A stretch of 64,000 nt of DNA, taken from Cyclobacteriaceae bacterium (GTDB taxonomy: Bacteria > Bacteroidota > Bacteroidia > Cytophagales > Cyclobacteriaceae). Shown here in pieces: positions 20,485 to 30,186 of the stretch; position 1 is the first letter of the stretch; every line of letters starts with the position of its first letter. Both the position numbers and the translations under genes were made by a program. A model generated the notes under the pieces. It had not been told where the DNA came from. It did not search any database and saw only the letters and a list, made by a program, of their open reading frames with translations. The stretch is taken from assembly GCA_026003355.1 (NCBI GenBank), contig BPHC01000003.1, positions 289,093 to 353,092 of the forward strand, written 5' to 3'.

Positions 20485-21619
20485 TTAAAAGCAAATGTTC
20501 CAGATGCCGTCCTGCTGCGATTGGCGCACTTCTGCTGTTTTATCACGGTAAACGACCTGGGTAAGCCCGTCGCTGCCCATATTCCAGAATGTGCCGCGCA
20601 GAAATACATTAACGCCCAGCTCGGCCGGCGCCTTCATTCGGCCCGGAAGGGTATATTTTTTCCACGCTTCGGCCTCGGTAAGGTCGCCAATATCGAAGGG
20701 GTTTACATCATTGGGTGCCGGCTGGCCGTCATAACCGCTCCATGGTTTAGCCATTTTGCCGTTGCCTGCGGCATAGGAAGGAACCAGAATAATGCGGGCA
20801 TCTTTTTTGGCGGCTTCAATATAACTTTCCGGAAACCAGGAGTCGGCACAGATTAACACGGCAACACTGGCCAATAGCGGTTTGAAATACCGGAAGTTGT
20901 TCAATGGGGCACGATGCCGTAAAGCCTTGTTCCCCGGAGGTAAGGTAGGTTTTTCTAACCACCCTGGGGTCGATGCTTCCATCGGGATAAAATACAAACG
21001 AGGTGTTGTACAGTTCACCGGTAAGATGAACGGTAATTTCATTTTTGAATACCGAAGGATCGGGCAGTACAATTGATCCGGCCACAATGGTTACCCCAAA
21101 CCCGGAGGCCAGCCTGCGAAATACAGTTGTATAAATGCGGGCCATTTGCCTGGCTTTCATTCTGAAGAGCGCAGTTTCTGCTTGTTTTTCAGGATTAAAC
21201 TGCAGCCAGTAACGCACAAACGATGGAAAATTGCTGAAGATAAGGATAGTCATGGCTGCGGTTATTGTCGGGCTTTCTGCTATCGATCTTTTTTCGCCAG
21301 CCATAACAAGCCACGTGCCCAGATATTCCGGCAGCAGGACAACAGTGTGGCTGTTGAAGTATCCATTTTGCCTGGCGCGCGTGAAGTAGTTGTTTAGTTT
21401 TTCATAAAAATGCTGTTCGCTAAAATAATCATCCGGCTCCATCCAGGGTTGTATGGCCACCACGTTGCGTGCACAGGCTGAGTCGAGCATTACGGCTTGC
21501 ATAACAGCCGGTAAAGGGGGAGGTGCCGGGGCAGAATAATTACGGCCCGTATGCGACCAGACCATCCACGCGGTAATCAGTAAAATGAACAAAATAAACA
21601 GGTAGTGTCTGGCCTTCAT
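20485..21619 (-). CDS. Membrane-anchored carbon-nitrogen hydrolase (nitrilase superfamily), split by an apparent +1 frameshift near 20868-20878
   Basis: ORF1 from MKARHYLFILFILLITAW ... RVVRKTYLTSGEQGF...QLPVFQTAI; ORF2 continues ASVAVLICADSWFPESYIEAAKKDARIILVPSYA (nitrilase Cys motif). Removing one G from ATTGGCCAG joins them. Confidence 0.8.
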
Positions 21620-22956
21620 AGATTCTGAAGTATTTCTTTGGCTGCACGCTCGCCTGCCCGCACGGCCCCTTCGATATAGCCATACCATTCGGCCGATGTT
21701 TCGGTGCCTGCCCAGTGTACATTGCCGGTGGGCCTGGCCAGCTCATCTTTAAAAGTAGTCCAGGTGCCGGGTGGATAAAAGGCTGCATAACAGCCGCCGC
21801 TCCACGATTCATTGGCCCAGCAATGGTCGTAATAATCTTCCGGACGGCCGGCTGCTGTACCAAAATAACGGGTAAATACCTTAAGAGCTGTGGCCCGCCT
21901 TGTTTCAGCAGGATTTGCAAAGAATGCCCGCGCGCGGTCTGCGAGACAGAAAGCCAGTAAAACACCATAGCTTCCATCAGCCGGTGAACAGTCAAAAAAA
22001 ACCTGAAAGGGCCGTGAATCATCTGCCACTACCTGTCCGCTCAGGTTTTGCGATCGCCAGAAGGGCGATTTATATACAGCTAAAACCTTGCCGGCAATGC
22101 CCATGGGTAGTTTTTGAAGCACCTGCTGCTTCATTAAAGGCAGGGGAGGCTCAAAATGAATTTGCCGGATGCATACCGGCGGCAGGGCCAGAATAACTTT
22201 GGAGGCCTGCAACGAGAAGCCTTCACCTTTAACCAGCACACCGTTTTGCTGCTGAACGATACTTCTAACCACGTGGGTGTATTTTATTTGCCCGGCAAAG
22301 GGCAGGGCCATGCGTTCTGCCAGGCTTTGCATACCTTCGTTTATGCGGTGTTGTTGCGCTCCGTTGTCAATACTAATCAGGGTGTTTAGGTTATTGCCCG
22401 ACTTGATGTAAAACAAAATATGCAGGAGTGATACTTCAGCAGGGTTGCAGGCAAACACCGTTTCCAGGCCGGTTCGCATTACCTGATAGGCGTTGCGGGT
22501 GAAACAGTTTTTGTAAAGGAAATGGTCCAGCGTAAGGCCGTCAAACCGCCGGGCCCTGTAAGCCTGCCAGGGTGCATGCACAGAAATATCTTTAGCCAGT
22601 TTTTCAAGTTTTGATAGTACCAGTTGAATGTTCAGTAAAGAGGGCAAATCGATTCGGGGTATCAGCCCGGAATAAGTTCTCACTTTGCCATTCAGGTCTA
22701 TAATATTTTTGCCCGAGTTGTAGGTTTCAAACCAGGTGCACCCGTATTCCTGTGCCAGTTGGTACATGCGGTCCTGCCCGGGGCCAACCCACTGCCCGCC
22801 TGCTTCTACAAAGCGGTTACCCTTGAGGTAGTGTGTATGTACGCGACCGCCAACACGTTTGCGGGCTTCGAGTACCGTAAAATTTCTTTCAGCCTTGTGC
22901 AATATTCTGGCCGCAGCCAGTCCGGAAAAGCCCGCGCCTATAATGATGCAATCCAT
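21616..22956 (-). CDS. Flavin monoamine oxidase family protein
   Basis: MDCIIIGAGFSGLAAARILHKAERNFTVLEARKRVGGRVHT (Rossmann FAD motif); C-terminal VHWAGTETSAEWYGYIEGAVRAGERAAKEIL. Confidence 0.92.
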   Translation of the reverse strand: MDCIIIGAGFSGLAAARILHKAERNFTVLEARKRVGGRVHTHYLKGNRFVEAGGQWVGPGQDRMYQLAQEYGCTWFETYNSGKNIIDLNGKVRTYSGLIPRIDLPSLLNIQLVLSKLEKLAKDISVHAPWQAYRARRFDGLTLDHFLYKNCFTRNAYQVMRTGLETVFACNPAEVSLLHILFYIKSGNNLNTLISIDNGAQQHRINEGMQSLAERMALPFAGQIKYTHVVRSIVQQQNGVLVKGEGFSLQASKVILALPPVCIRQIHFEPPLPLMKQQVLQKLPMGIAGKVLAVYKSPFWRSQNLSGQVVADDSRPFQVFFDCSPADGSYGVLLAFCLADRARAFFANPAETRRATALKVFTRYFGTAAGRPEDYYDHCWANESWSGGCYAAFYPPGTWTTFKDELARPTGNVHWAGTETSAEWYGYIEGAVRAGERAAKEILQNL

Positions 22957-23097
22957 GCGTTAATAACAGCAATGCGTGCATGAAAATTAAGCTGTTTTTT
23001 TAATACGGCCGGCTTTTTGAACAAAAACCAGATGGTTACGACCTGCCGCAGGAATTTTAAGCCGATTTTTTTTCAGAATAAGGGAGGGCAGGGCGCT

Positions 23098-23721
23098 TCA
23101 GGCAGGCTTTTGCTTTTCGCGCATGGTGCCGTAAATGTAATCCCATAGGGGTGAAGACACCCCGAATACAATTTCACCGTTTTTGTAATGGTGAACGCCA
23201 TGGTTTACCCACAGGGCTTTTAAAAAGTTTTTTGGAGGCTGATAGGCGTGCACCATGTAGTGTATGCCCAGGTACGCTGCGTAGCCCACCAGAAATCCGG
23301 GCAGGAAGGCAAATGCCAGGTCGCCCAGCACCAGCCTGAGCAGCAACAACAGCACGGTAGCGATGGTAACGCTTAACAGGGGCGGCATGGCCAGCCTGTC
23401 TTTGTCTTTGGGAAATTCATGGTGTACGCCATGCATGGTGTATTGCAGCTTTTCGCGCCAGCGGGTATAGGTGGCCATGTGGAACACGTGGCGGTGTACC
23501 TGGTACTCTACCCACGTAAACGCCAGCCATCCGGCAAAAAACAGGGCAATGGTGGTTCCGGCCGAAAGGCTGGTATGGGTTACACTCCAATAGAGAAGCC
23601 CGGCCGCGTAGCCAAAAAATATGATGAGCGGAACGGCAATATGCGTGCGGGAAAGCCGCTCGAGTACCGGGTTTTGAAATAACTGACGTGTTCCTTTGTT
23701 TTTGGGTTTAATCTCTGCCAT
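23098..23721 (-). CDS. Fatty acid hydroxylase / sterol desaturase superfamily protein
   Basis: Histidine clusters HRHVFH, HGVHHEFPKD, HYMVHAYQ, NHGVHHYKNGEIVFGVSSPLWDYIYGT. Confidence 0.9.
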   Translation of the reverse strand: MAEIKPKNKGTRQLFQNPVLERLSRTHIAVPLIIFFGYAAGLLYWSVTHTSLSAGTTIALFFAGWLAFTWVEYQVHRHVFHMATYTRWREKLQYTMHGVHHEFPKDKDRLAMPPLLSVTIATVLLLLLRLVLGDLAFAFLPGFLVGYAAYLGIHYMVHAYQPPKNFLKALWVNHGVHHYKNGEIVFGVSSPLWDYIYGTMREKQKPA

Positions 23722-23742
23722 ACACCTGCACTAAACGAAATG

Positions 23743-23750
23743 CAAATTTA
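23743..23750 (-). promoter_or_regulatory. Putative -7 element TAAATTTG for the hydroxylase gene, flanked by inverted repeat AACGAAA (23734-23740) / TTTCGTT (23756-23762)
   Basis: Reverse complement of + CAAATTTA. A TTTA sits 18 bp further upstream. Confidence 0.45.
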
Positions 23751-23890
23751 TAAAGTTTCGTTATCAGGTAAATGACATTAATCAGGCAAATGAAAGGATG
23801 CTTAATAAACCGCAGTGTTTGTTGCATTACCGGTTGAGGCGGCAGGTTAGCGATAAGGTAAACACGGGTGTTTAAAAATGCTTCAGCGGT

Positions 23891-25036
23891 TTAAGCCGGT
23901 TCTTTTGAATGGGCAATTGCGCTGCGGTACAGTTCTTCATAGCGGGGCAATATCCGCGATATGTCGAATTCGCGGGCCCGTTTCAGGGCGTTTTCCTTAA
24001 ACCGCGGCAAGTGGTTCTTATCCAACACAAACAAAGCTTTGCGGCTCATGCCCTCCACATCGCCCACGGGGCACAAAAAGCCGGTAACTCCCTGAATATT
24101 TAACTCGGGCAGGCCGCCGGCATCGGAAGAGATAACCGGTACTTCGCAGGCCATGGCCTCGAGGGCAGCCAGCCCAAAGCTTTCTTTTTCTGAGGGCATA
24201 AGAAAAAGATCGGCCACCGAAAGCACTTCTTCTACCGCCTCGAGTTTACCCAGAAATCGCGAATCTTCGCAAATGCCCATTTCGCGGCAAAGGTTTTCGG
24301 CCGTAGTGCGCTCCGGCCCATCGCCAATAAGCAGCAACTTGGCAGGTATTTGCCTGCGTATGTTGTAAAATATGCGGATTACATCTTCAATGCGCTTTAC
24401 TTTTCGAAAGTTGGAGGTGTGTACAATCAGCGCTTCTCCGGCCGGACAAATGGCTTTTTTAAAGTGTTCTTTCTTTTGTTTTTTAAAGCGTTCCAGGTCA
24501 ATGAAGTTGGGGATTACTTCGATGGGCCGGGATATTCTAAAATAGGCAAGGGTTTCTTCTTTAAGGTGGTTCGATACGGCCGTAACAACATCGGACTGAT
24601 TGATGCTGAAGGTAACTACGGGCTCGTAGGAGGGGTCGCGCCCCACCAGGGTAATATCGGTGCCATGCAGGGTTGTAACGACAGGCACGTAAAGCCCTTT
24701 GGTAATGAGTATTTGACGCGCCATATAGGCAGCCGAAGCGTGGGGGATGGCGTAGTGCACATGCAGAAGATCAAGTTTTTCGTTCAGGGCAACATCTACC
24801 ATTTTGCTGGAAAGGGCCAGCTCGTAGGGTGGATATTCAAACAAAGGGTAGGTGCGAAAATCCACTTCATGGTAAAAAAGATTTTCGTTAAGAAAGTCCA
24901 GGCGGCTGGGTTGTGAGTAGGTTATAAAGTGTACCTGATGCCCCTCTTTGGCCAGGGCCTTTCCCAGTTCGGTAGCCACTACACCACTGCCGCCAAAAGT
25001 AGGGTAACAAACAATGCCTATTCTAATCTGTTCCAT
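23891..25036 (-). CDS. bshA: N-acetyl-alpha-D-glucosaminyl L-malate synthase (bacillithiol biosynthesis)
   Basis: IGIVCYPTFGGSGVVATELGKALAKEGHQVHFITYSQPSRLDF...LLHVHYAIPHASAAYMARQI. Confidence 0.92.
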   Translation of the reverse strand: MEQIRIGIVCYPTFGGSGVVATELGKALAKEGHQVHFITYSQPSRLDFLNENLFYHEVDFRTYPLFEYPPYELALSSKMVDVALNEKLDLLHVHYAIPHASAAYMARQILITKGLYVPVVTTLHGTDITLVGRDPSYEPVVTFSINQSDVVTAVSNHLKEETLAYFRISRPIEVIPNFIDLERFKKQKKEHFKKAICPAGEALIVHTSNFRKVKRIEDVIRIFYNIRRQIPAKLLLIGDGPERTTAENLCREMGICEDSRFLGKLEAVEEVLSVADLFLMPSEKESFGLAALEAMACEVPVISSDAGGLPELNIQGVTGFLCPVGDVEGMSRKALFVLDKNHLPRFKENALKRAREFDISRILPRYEELYRSAIAHSKEPA

Positions 25037-27981
25037 GGTAAGGGGTTGGGTGCTGCGCAGTATTCAAATATGGATTGATAAATCACATCCTGAATGCGAG
25101 AACGGATATTAAGCTGAATTAGTTTATTGCTCCGGTCAGGATGTACGCGGTTCGATAAAAATACATATACCAGGTCGAATTCAGGGTCAACCCAGATACA
25201 GGTTCCGGTAAAGCCGGTGTGGCCAAAGGTTTTGGGCGAGGCATAGAGCGAGGTAGGACCTGTAAAGTCGCCCAGCAGGGGCTTGTCCCAGCCCAGCCCC
25301 CTGCGGCTGGTTTCAAACTGCCGGCGCGTAAATAATTGCACGGTTTCCGGTTTGTAAAATTGAAGGCCCGCATAGCGTCCCTGCTGCAGCAGCATTTGTC
25401 CCAGTTTGGCCAGGTTAATGGCGTTGCCAAACAGGCCGGCATGGCCGGCTACGCCCCCCAGCATGGCGGCGCGTTCATCATGCACGGTTCCAACCACCCA
25501 TTGTTTTCTGAAAGTTTTATCGTACTCGGTTGGAGCAATGTTGGCAGAATCAGCGTAGGTTAACGGATTGAACCCGAGTGCTGATGCCCCTAATGGGTCG
25601 TAGAGGTTTTGCCTGACAAAATCTTCAAGCGGCTGATTCAATAATTTTTCGGCAAGGCGGTGCAAAATAATAAAACTCAGGTCGCTGTACCGGAACGGAT
25701 AAGGCGTGCGCGGGGGCTTGGGCAACATGGGCGACCGGAGGGTCCATTGCCAGATGGAATCGCGTATGTGGGGTGCGGCAAAAAGCCGTGGGGCGACCTG
25801 CAACGGGTATTTTTCTGAGCGCATCCGGCTGTAATAATGGTGCAGCAAGGTGGTGTCTTTCATGGTAAGCGGGTACCACGGCTCAAACGGCACCAGGCCA
25901 GCCTGATGGGTAAGCACATCTTTTATAATAATATCCTTTTTATTGGTGCGTTCCATTTCCGGCAAATACACCGAAACTTTTTTGTAGATATCTAATGCAC
26001 CTTTTTCGTACAGGAACATGATGGCTTGTAAAGTAGCGGCCACCTTGGTAACCGAGGCGAGGTCGTACAGAGTGTTTTGATTTACAGGTGTTTGCCTGCT
26101 GTAGGTAAGCCACCCAAAGCTGCGGTGGTAAACTACCTTACCGTGGCGTATTACGGCAATCTGACAACCCGGTGCAGCGCGTTCGTCAATGGCTTCGCGG
26201 GCAATACGATCAATTTTGTTTAACACTTCCCGCTTCATACCGGCCTCTTCGGGTTCGGCAAAATAAAGTATATCCAGTTTAGGGGTAGTAACGCCAGCAC
26301 CCTGTTGATAACTGCCGGCATCGATCGGCATTGTGCCGTTACACGAAAAGCTGCCAAACAGGGCGCCTGCGGCAGCATGCTGAGCCTCCGGGCTGTCGGT
26401 CCATGCCTGTACCAGGGCAGCTACCTGCAGTGGGCCGGGAAGTTTTTCTGGCGATGAGAAGTTGCATACCACAACCCGGTTATCGGGGCTGAGTTGGTTT
26501 AGCAACTCCGGCAGCAGGTCTAACACGGGAGCAGCATACGGATAAAGACCGGCAATAATAAGGTTATGTTTTCTGAGACTGCTGATGAGACCGGTAGTAT
26601 CGCCCGGCAGTTGAAGGTGGTAGGCATGCAGTGGGGCGTAGGCCGAAAGGCGCTGCAGAAACGGGGTATCGCGGGGTGCTCCGATGAGCAATACGGCAAT
26701 ATTTAGCTGGTCAAGTTGTTGTAGTGGTAACAGGCTGTCGCGGTTAACGAGCACTACCAGCGATTGTTCGGTGAGCTTTCGAGTAAGGATTTTGGTTTCG
26801 GCTTCAGTACGAAAGGGTTGAGGTATTTGGGGAGTAGCCTGATGTGCAAGGCCGGCATCGTATTTCATGCCCAATATTTTTTTTACACTTTCGTCAAGCA
26901 GGGCAAGTGCTTTGGGTGTTTTTTTGAATTGCCTGCGCAGCCTGCGCACGGCCAGCGGAATTTGACGCGGTTCCAGCAGCACGTTGTTGCCTGCCAAAAG
27001 AGCGTACCACTCGGCATCACCGGTGCGTTCTTTTTTAAGTACATCTTTTAAATCGGGCAGGTAGCTAAAAGCCAGGCCGTTAAAAGCAGTATTTTTTTTG
27101 AGCCACTCAGCAGAAAACAACAATGGAAAGTTTTCGGCTACTGTCTTCAGGCCTGCACGGCCGGTTTTGCGGGTAGTAAACGAAGGGTCGTGCTCATAGC
27201 TTAGCAACACACCGCTGCACCATGGGTTTATTTTACTGAAAATAACCTGGGTTGCTTCATCCAGGCGCTGCGGGGCAAAAACGGGCGTTCCTTTTTGGTA
27301 CTGCTGTATCTGCAGTCCATAATACGGAATATGTTTGGCTACGGGCAGCACACCTCCGTAGCGGAGGCCGGCTGCATACAGGGCTGCTTTGGAGGCAATG
27401 CGCCTGGGATCGCTTCCCCATGCATGGTAATACAAATCGGGAGTGTTGAAAATGCCGGATGGATTGGTGGCGGGCGCCAGGTTAAAATGCAGGCCTGCCT
27501 GGTTGAGCTGCCGGGCAATGGCCTGGCCCATAAAAAACAACAGCGAATCCTGATGTATGGCGGCCAGCGATAATATGGGCGGAAAGGCATGGGCGCTGTC
27601 CAGGGTAATGCCTGGTCCTTCTTCAGCGTTAATGCCGGCAAGCAGCGGCACGCGGGCCTCCTGTTGCAGCCGGTTAAGCCACTTGCGCACACCGTTGGGG
27701 CCGCCCCCGTTTACTATTACACCGCCAATGCCGTAGTGTCGAATCCATTCCAGGTCGCGCTCCTTTTTATCTTCATCATCGTATGGATTTACGGAAATAA
27801 AAAACAGCTGTCCGATTTTCTCGTCCAGGGTAAGGGTGCTAAAAACACTGTCGACCCAATGGATTTTACCGGGCTGTGCCTGTATCGAAGAAAAAATCAC
27901 AAGCAGCAACAGGCCGGAAAGGCCAACTTTTAAGGGGGTGGAGTTGTTTACCGGGTTGTAATTCAGGCGCAATACGTTCAT
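25018..27981 (-). CDS. Fusion of a GH3 (NagZ-like) domain and a class C beta-lactamase / serine hydrolase domain
   Basis: Signal peptide, then GH3-like N-terminal half (LDEKIGQLFFISV...FNLAPATNP...VAKHIPYYG) and C-terminal serine hydrolase (LASVTKVAAT SxxK, RYSDLSF, GHTGFTG). Confidence 0.88.
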   Translation of the reverse strand: MNVLRLNYNPVNNSTPLKVGLSGLLLLVIFSSIQAQPGKIHWVDSVFSTLTLDEKIGQLFFISVNPYDDEDKKERDLEWIRHYGIGGVIVNGGGPNGVRKWLNRLQQEARVPLLAGINAEEGPGITLDSAHAFPPILSLAAIHQDSLLFFMGQAIARQLNQAGLHFNLAPATNPSGIFNTPDLYYHAWGSDPRRIASKAALYAAGLRYGGVLPVAKHIPYYGLQIQQYQKGTPVFAPQRLDEATQVIFSKINPWCSGVLLSYEHDPSFTTRKTGRAGLKTVAENFPLLFSAEWLKKNTAFNGLAFSYLPDLKDVLKKERTGDAEWYALLAGNNVLLEPRQIPLAVRRLRRQFKKTPKALALLDESVKKILGMKYDAGLAHQATPQIPQPFRTEAETKILTRKLTEQSLVVLVNRDSLLPLQQLDQLNIAVLLIGAPRDTPFLQRLSAYAPLHAYHLQLPGDTTGLISSLRKHNLIIAGLYPYAAPVLDLLPELLNQLSPDNRVVVCNFSSPEKLPGPLQVAALVQAWTDSPEAQHAAAGALFGSFSCNGTMPIDAGSYQQGAGVTTPKLDILYFAEPEEAGMKREVLNKIDRIAREAIDERAAPGCQIAVIRHGKVVYHRSFGWLTYSRQTPVNQNTLYDLASVTKVAATLQAIMFLYEKGALDIYKKVSVYLPEMERTNKKDIIIKDVLTHQAGLVPFEPWYPLTMKDTTLLHHYYSRMRSEKYPLQVAPRLFAAPHIRDSIWQWTLRSPMLPKPPRTPYPFRYSDLSFIILHRLAEKLLNQPLEDFVRQNLYDPLGASALGFNPLTYADSANIAPTEYDKTFRKQWVVGTVHDERAAMLGGVAGHAGLFGNAINLAKLGQMLLQQGRYAGLQFYKPETVQLFTRRQFETSRRGLGWDKPLLGDFTGPTSLYASPKTFGHTGFTGTCIWVDPEFDLVYVFLSNRVHPDRSNKLIQLNIRSRIQDVIYQSIFEYCAAPNPLPWNRLE

Positions 27982-28022
27982 TTTTGTACCGGGCAATATA
28001 CAATCGAACCGTAACCCTTTCC

Positions 28023-28391
28023 ATGAAATTTCCATCATTATTCATTAAAACACCACGGCACAGGCGGTTTAACTTCATGCCGCGTTATTATGATCCGCAG
28101 GAAGAGGAAAGAAAAGATCGGGAAGCCCGGTTGCGCCGGGAGGTGCTGGAAGATGAGGCTGCCCAAAATGACCAAATGGGGGGATATCGAACGCGTATTG
28201 CGGGTTCGTTTCGTTCGGCAAGGAGAATGGCGCCCCGGCAGGCGGACTTTTCGGCCGGCATGCTGCGGTTTGTGATTCTTCTGTTTTTGGTGCTCTGGCT
28301 CATGTTATTTATTAAGTTCGGGGTGCAGTCGGCTTACATCCTGTTATTGTTTATTCCACTGTACTTCTTTTTTAAACTTCGCAGGCGGTAA
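28023..28391 (+). CDS. Small conserved membrane protein upstream of mutL
   Basis: MKFPSLFIKTPRHRRFNFMPRYYDPQEEERKDREARLRREVLEDE... with a C-terminal TM pair; TAATG stop/start overlap with mutL. Confidence 0.65.
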   Translation: MKFPSLFIKTPRHRRFNFMPRYYDPQEEERKDREARLRREVLEDEAAQNDQMGGYRTRIAGSFRSARRMAPRQADFSAGMLRFVILLFLVLWLMLFIKFGVQSAYILLLFIPLYFFFKLRRR

Positions 28392-30178
28392 TGGCCGATG
28401 TTATTCAGTTGCTGCCGGAATCCATTGCCAACCAGATAGCCGCTGGTGAGGTGGTGCAGCGCCCTGCTTCGGTAGTAAAAGAACTTATGGAAAACTCGAT
28501 CGATGCCGGAGCCACCGCAATAACCCTGATTGTAAAAGAGGGCGGAAAGACGCTCATTCAGGTTATCGATAACGGATGCGGCATGAGCGAAACCGATGCG
28601 CGCATGAGTCTGGAACGGCACGCCACTTCAAAAATCCGCAAAGCCGATGACCTGTTTTCGCTGCGAACCATGGGTTTCAGGGGCGAGGCCCTGGCCTCGG
28701 TTGCAGCAGTGGCGCAGATGGAGATGAAAACGCGTCTGGCCGACCGCGATTTGGGTACCCGTTTGGTGGTTGAGGGATCGGAGGTTATAGTGCAGGAGCC
28801 CGTAGCCTGCGAAAAGGGCACCAGTATTAGTGTAAAAAATCTTTTTTACAACATTCCGGCAAGAAGAAATTTTCTCAAATCCAATGCCGTTGAGCTAAGG
28901 CACATACTGGAGGAATTTTACAGGCTTGCGCTTGCGTTTCCTTCGGTAGCATTTACTTTTTTTCAGGGCGATGAAAAGACCTATAACCTGCAGCCGGAAA
29001 AGTTAAGCCATCGCATTGTTCACCTGTTTGGCCGCAGCTTTGAAAACCAGCTAATACCCTGTTCGGAAGAAACCGAATACCTGCGCATAACCGGTTACAT
29101 AGGCAAGCCCGGCTTTGCCCGCAAAACACGCGGTGAACAGTTTTTCTTTGTTAACCACCGGTTTATTCGCAGCAATTACCTGCATCATGCGGTAATGAAC
29201 GCCTACGAAGGCCTGCTGCCAGAGCAGAGCTATCCGTTTTATGTTTTATTTCTTGAACTGGATCCCCGTAATATTGATGTAAACGTTCATCCCACCAAAA
29301 CCGAAATTAAGTTTGATGATGAACGCACCGTGTATAACATTTTACGGGCGGCCGTTCGCCAGGCATTGGGCGTGCACCATCTGGCTCCTTCGCTGGACTT
29401 TGATACGGACGTTAACCTGATTGACAAGCTGCAAACAGCAGGTAAGTCACTGCAGGAAATTTTTATACAGGAGCGCTTTCTGACTTCGGGAAAACAAACC
29501 TGGAAAACGCTGTTTCCGGATGAACTGAAAAATGATAAACAGGATGCCGGCAAGGTTCATAAAGATTTACAGACCGAGCTTTCCGGCACTGTTGTTCCAC
29601 ATACTGCAACCACAACCGAAGGCGTATTTCAGATAGCCAACCGGTATATTGTTCAACCCGCCGGAAAGGGGTTGTTGATTATTGACCAGCAGGCGGCACA
29701 TGAGCGGGTGTTGTTTGAAAGATTTCAGCAGGCCATGTGTTTGCGCAGGGGCGAAAGCCAGCAGGTGTTGTTTCCGCAAAGCTTAACCTTGCCGGCTGGC
29801 GATTTTGCGCTGCTTACCGAAATGATGCCCGAACTGGAGGCATTGGGCTTCAGGCTGGAGCTGTTTGGCAACCAAACATTTTTAATTACCGGGGTTCCGG
29901 CTGGAATCAATGAAGTAAACGGAAAGGAATTGCTTGAAGGCACGCTGGAACAATTTAAAAACCACTCTGATTTATCGCTACCGGTTGCCGACCGGCTGGC
30001 CCGTGCGCTGGCGCGGCGCGCCTGCCTCAAAGCCGGTAGCCAGCTGCAGCCCGGCGAAATGCAAAGCCTGGTACAGCAGTTAATGAACTGCAAAAACCCG
30101 CAATACAGTCCATCAGGCCAGCTTGTACTGTTTGTTTTGGACGAAACCCGGATTGCCTCGTATTTTAACCGCTCTTAA
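28391..30178 (+). CDS. mutL: DNA mismatch repair endonuclease MutL
   Basis: IQLLPESIANQIAAGEVVQRPASVVKELMENSIDAGAT; GFRGEALASVAAVA; C-terminal DQQAAHERVLFERF. Confidence 0.97.
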   Translation: MADVIQLLPESIANQIAAGEVVQRPASVVKELMENSIDAGATAITLIVKEGGKTLIQVIDNGCGMSETDARMSLERHATSKIRKADDLFSLRTMGFRGEALASVAAVAQMEMKTRLADRDLGTRLVVEGSEVIVQEPVACEKGTSISVKNLFYNIPARRNFLKSNAVELRHILEEFYRLALAFPSVAFTFFQGDEKTYNLQPEKLSHRIVHLFGRSFENQLIPCSEETEYLRITGYIGKPGFARKTRGEQFFFVNHRFIRSNYLHHAVMNAYEGLLPEQSYPFYVLFLELDPRNIDVNVHPTKTEIKFDDERTVYNILRAAVRQALGVHHLAPSLDFDTDVNLIDKLQTAGKSLQEIFIQERFLTSGKQTWKTLFPDELKNDKQDAGKVHKDLQTELSGTVVPHTATTTEGVFQIANRYIVQPAGKGLLIIDQQAAHERVLFERFQQAMCLRRGESQQVLFPQSLTLPAGDFALLTEMMPELEALGFRLELFGNQTFLITGVPAGINEVNGKELLEGTLEQFKNHSDLSLPVADRLARALARRACLKAGSQLQPGEMQSLVQQLMNCKNPQYSPSGQLVLFVLDETRIASYFNRS

Positions 30179-30186
30179 CTGTATTT

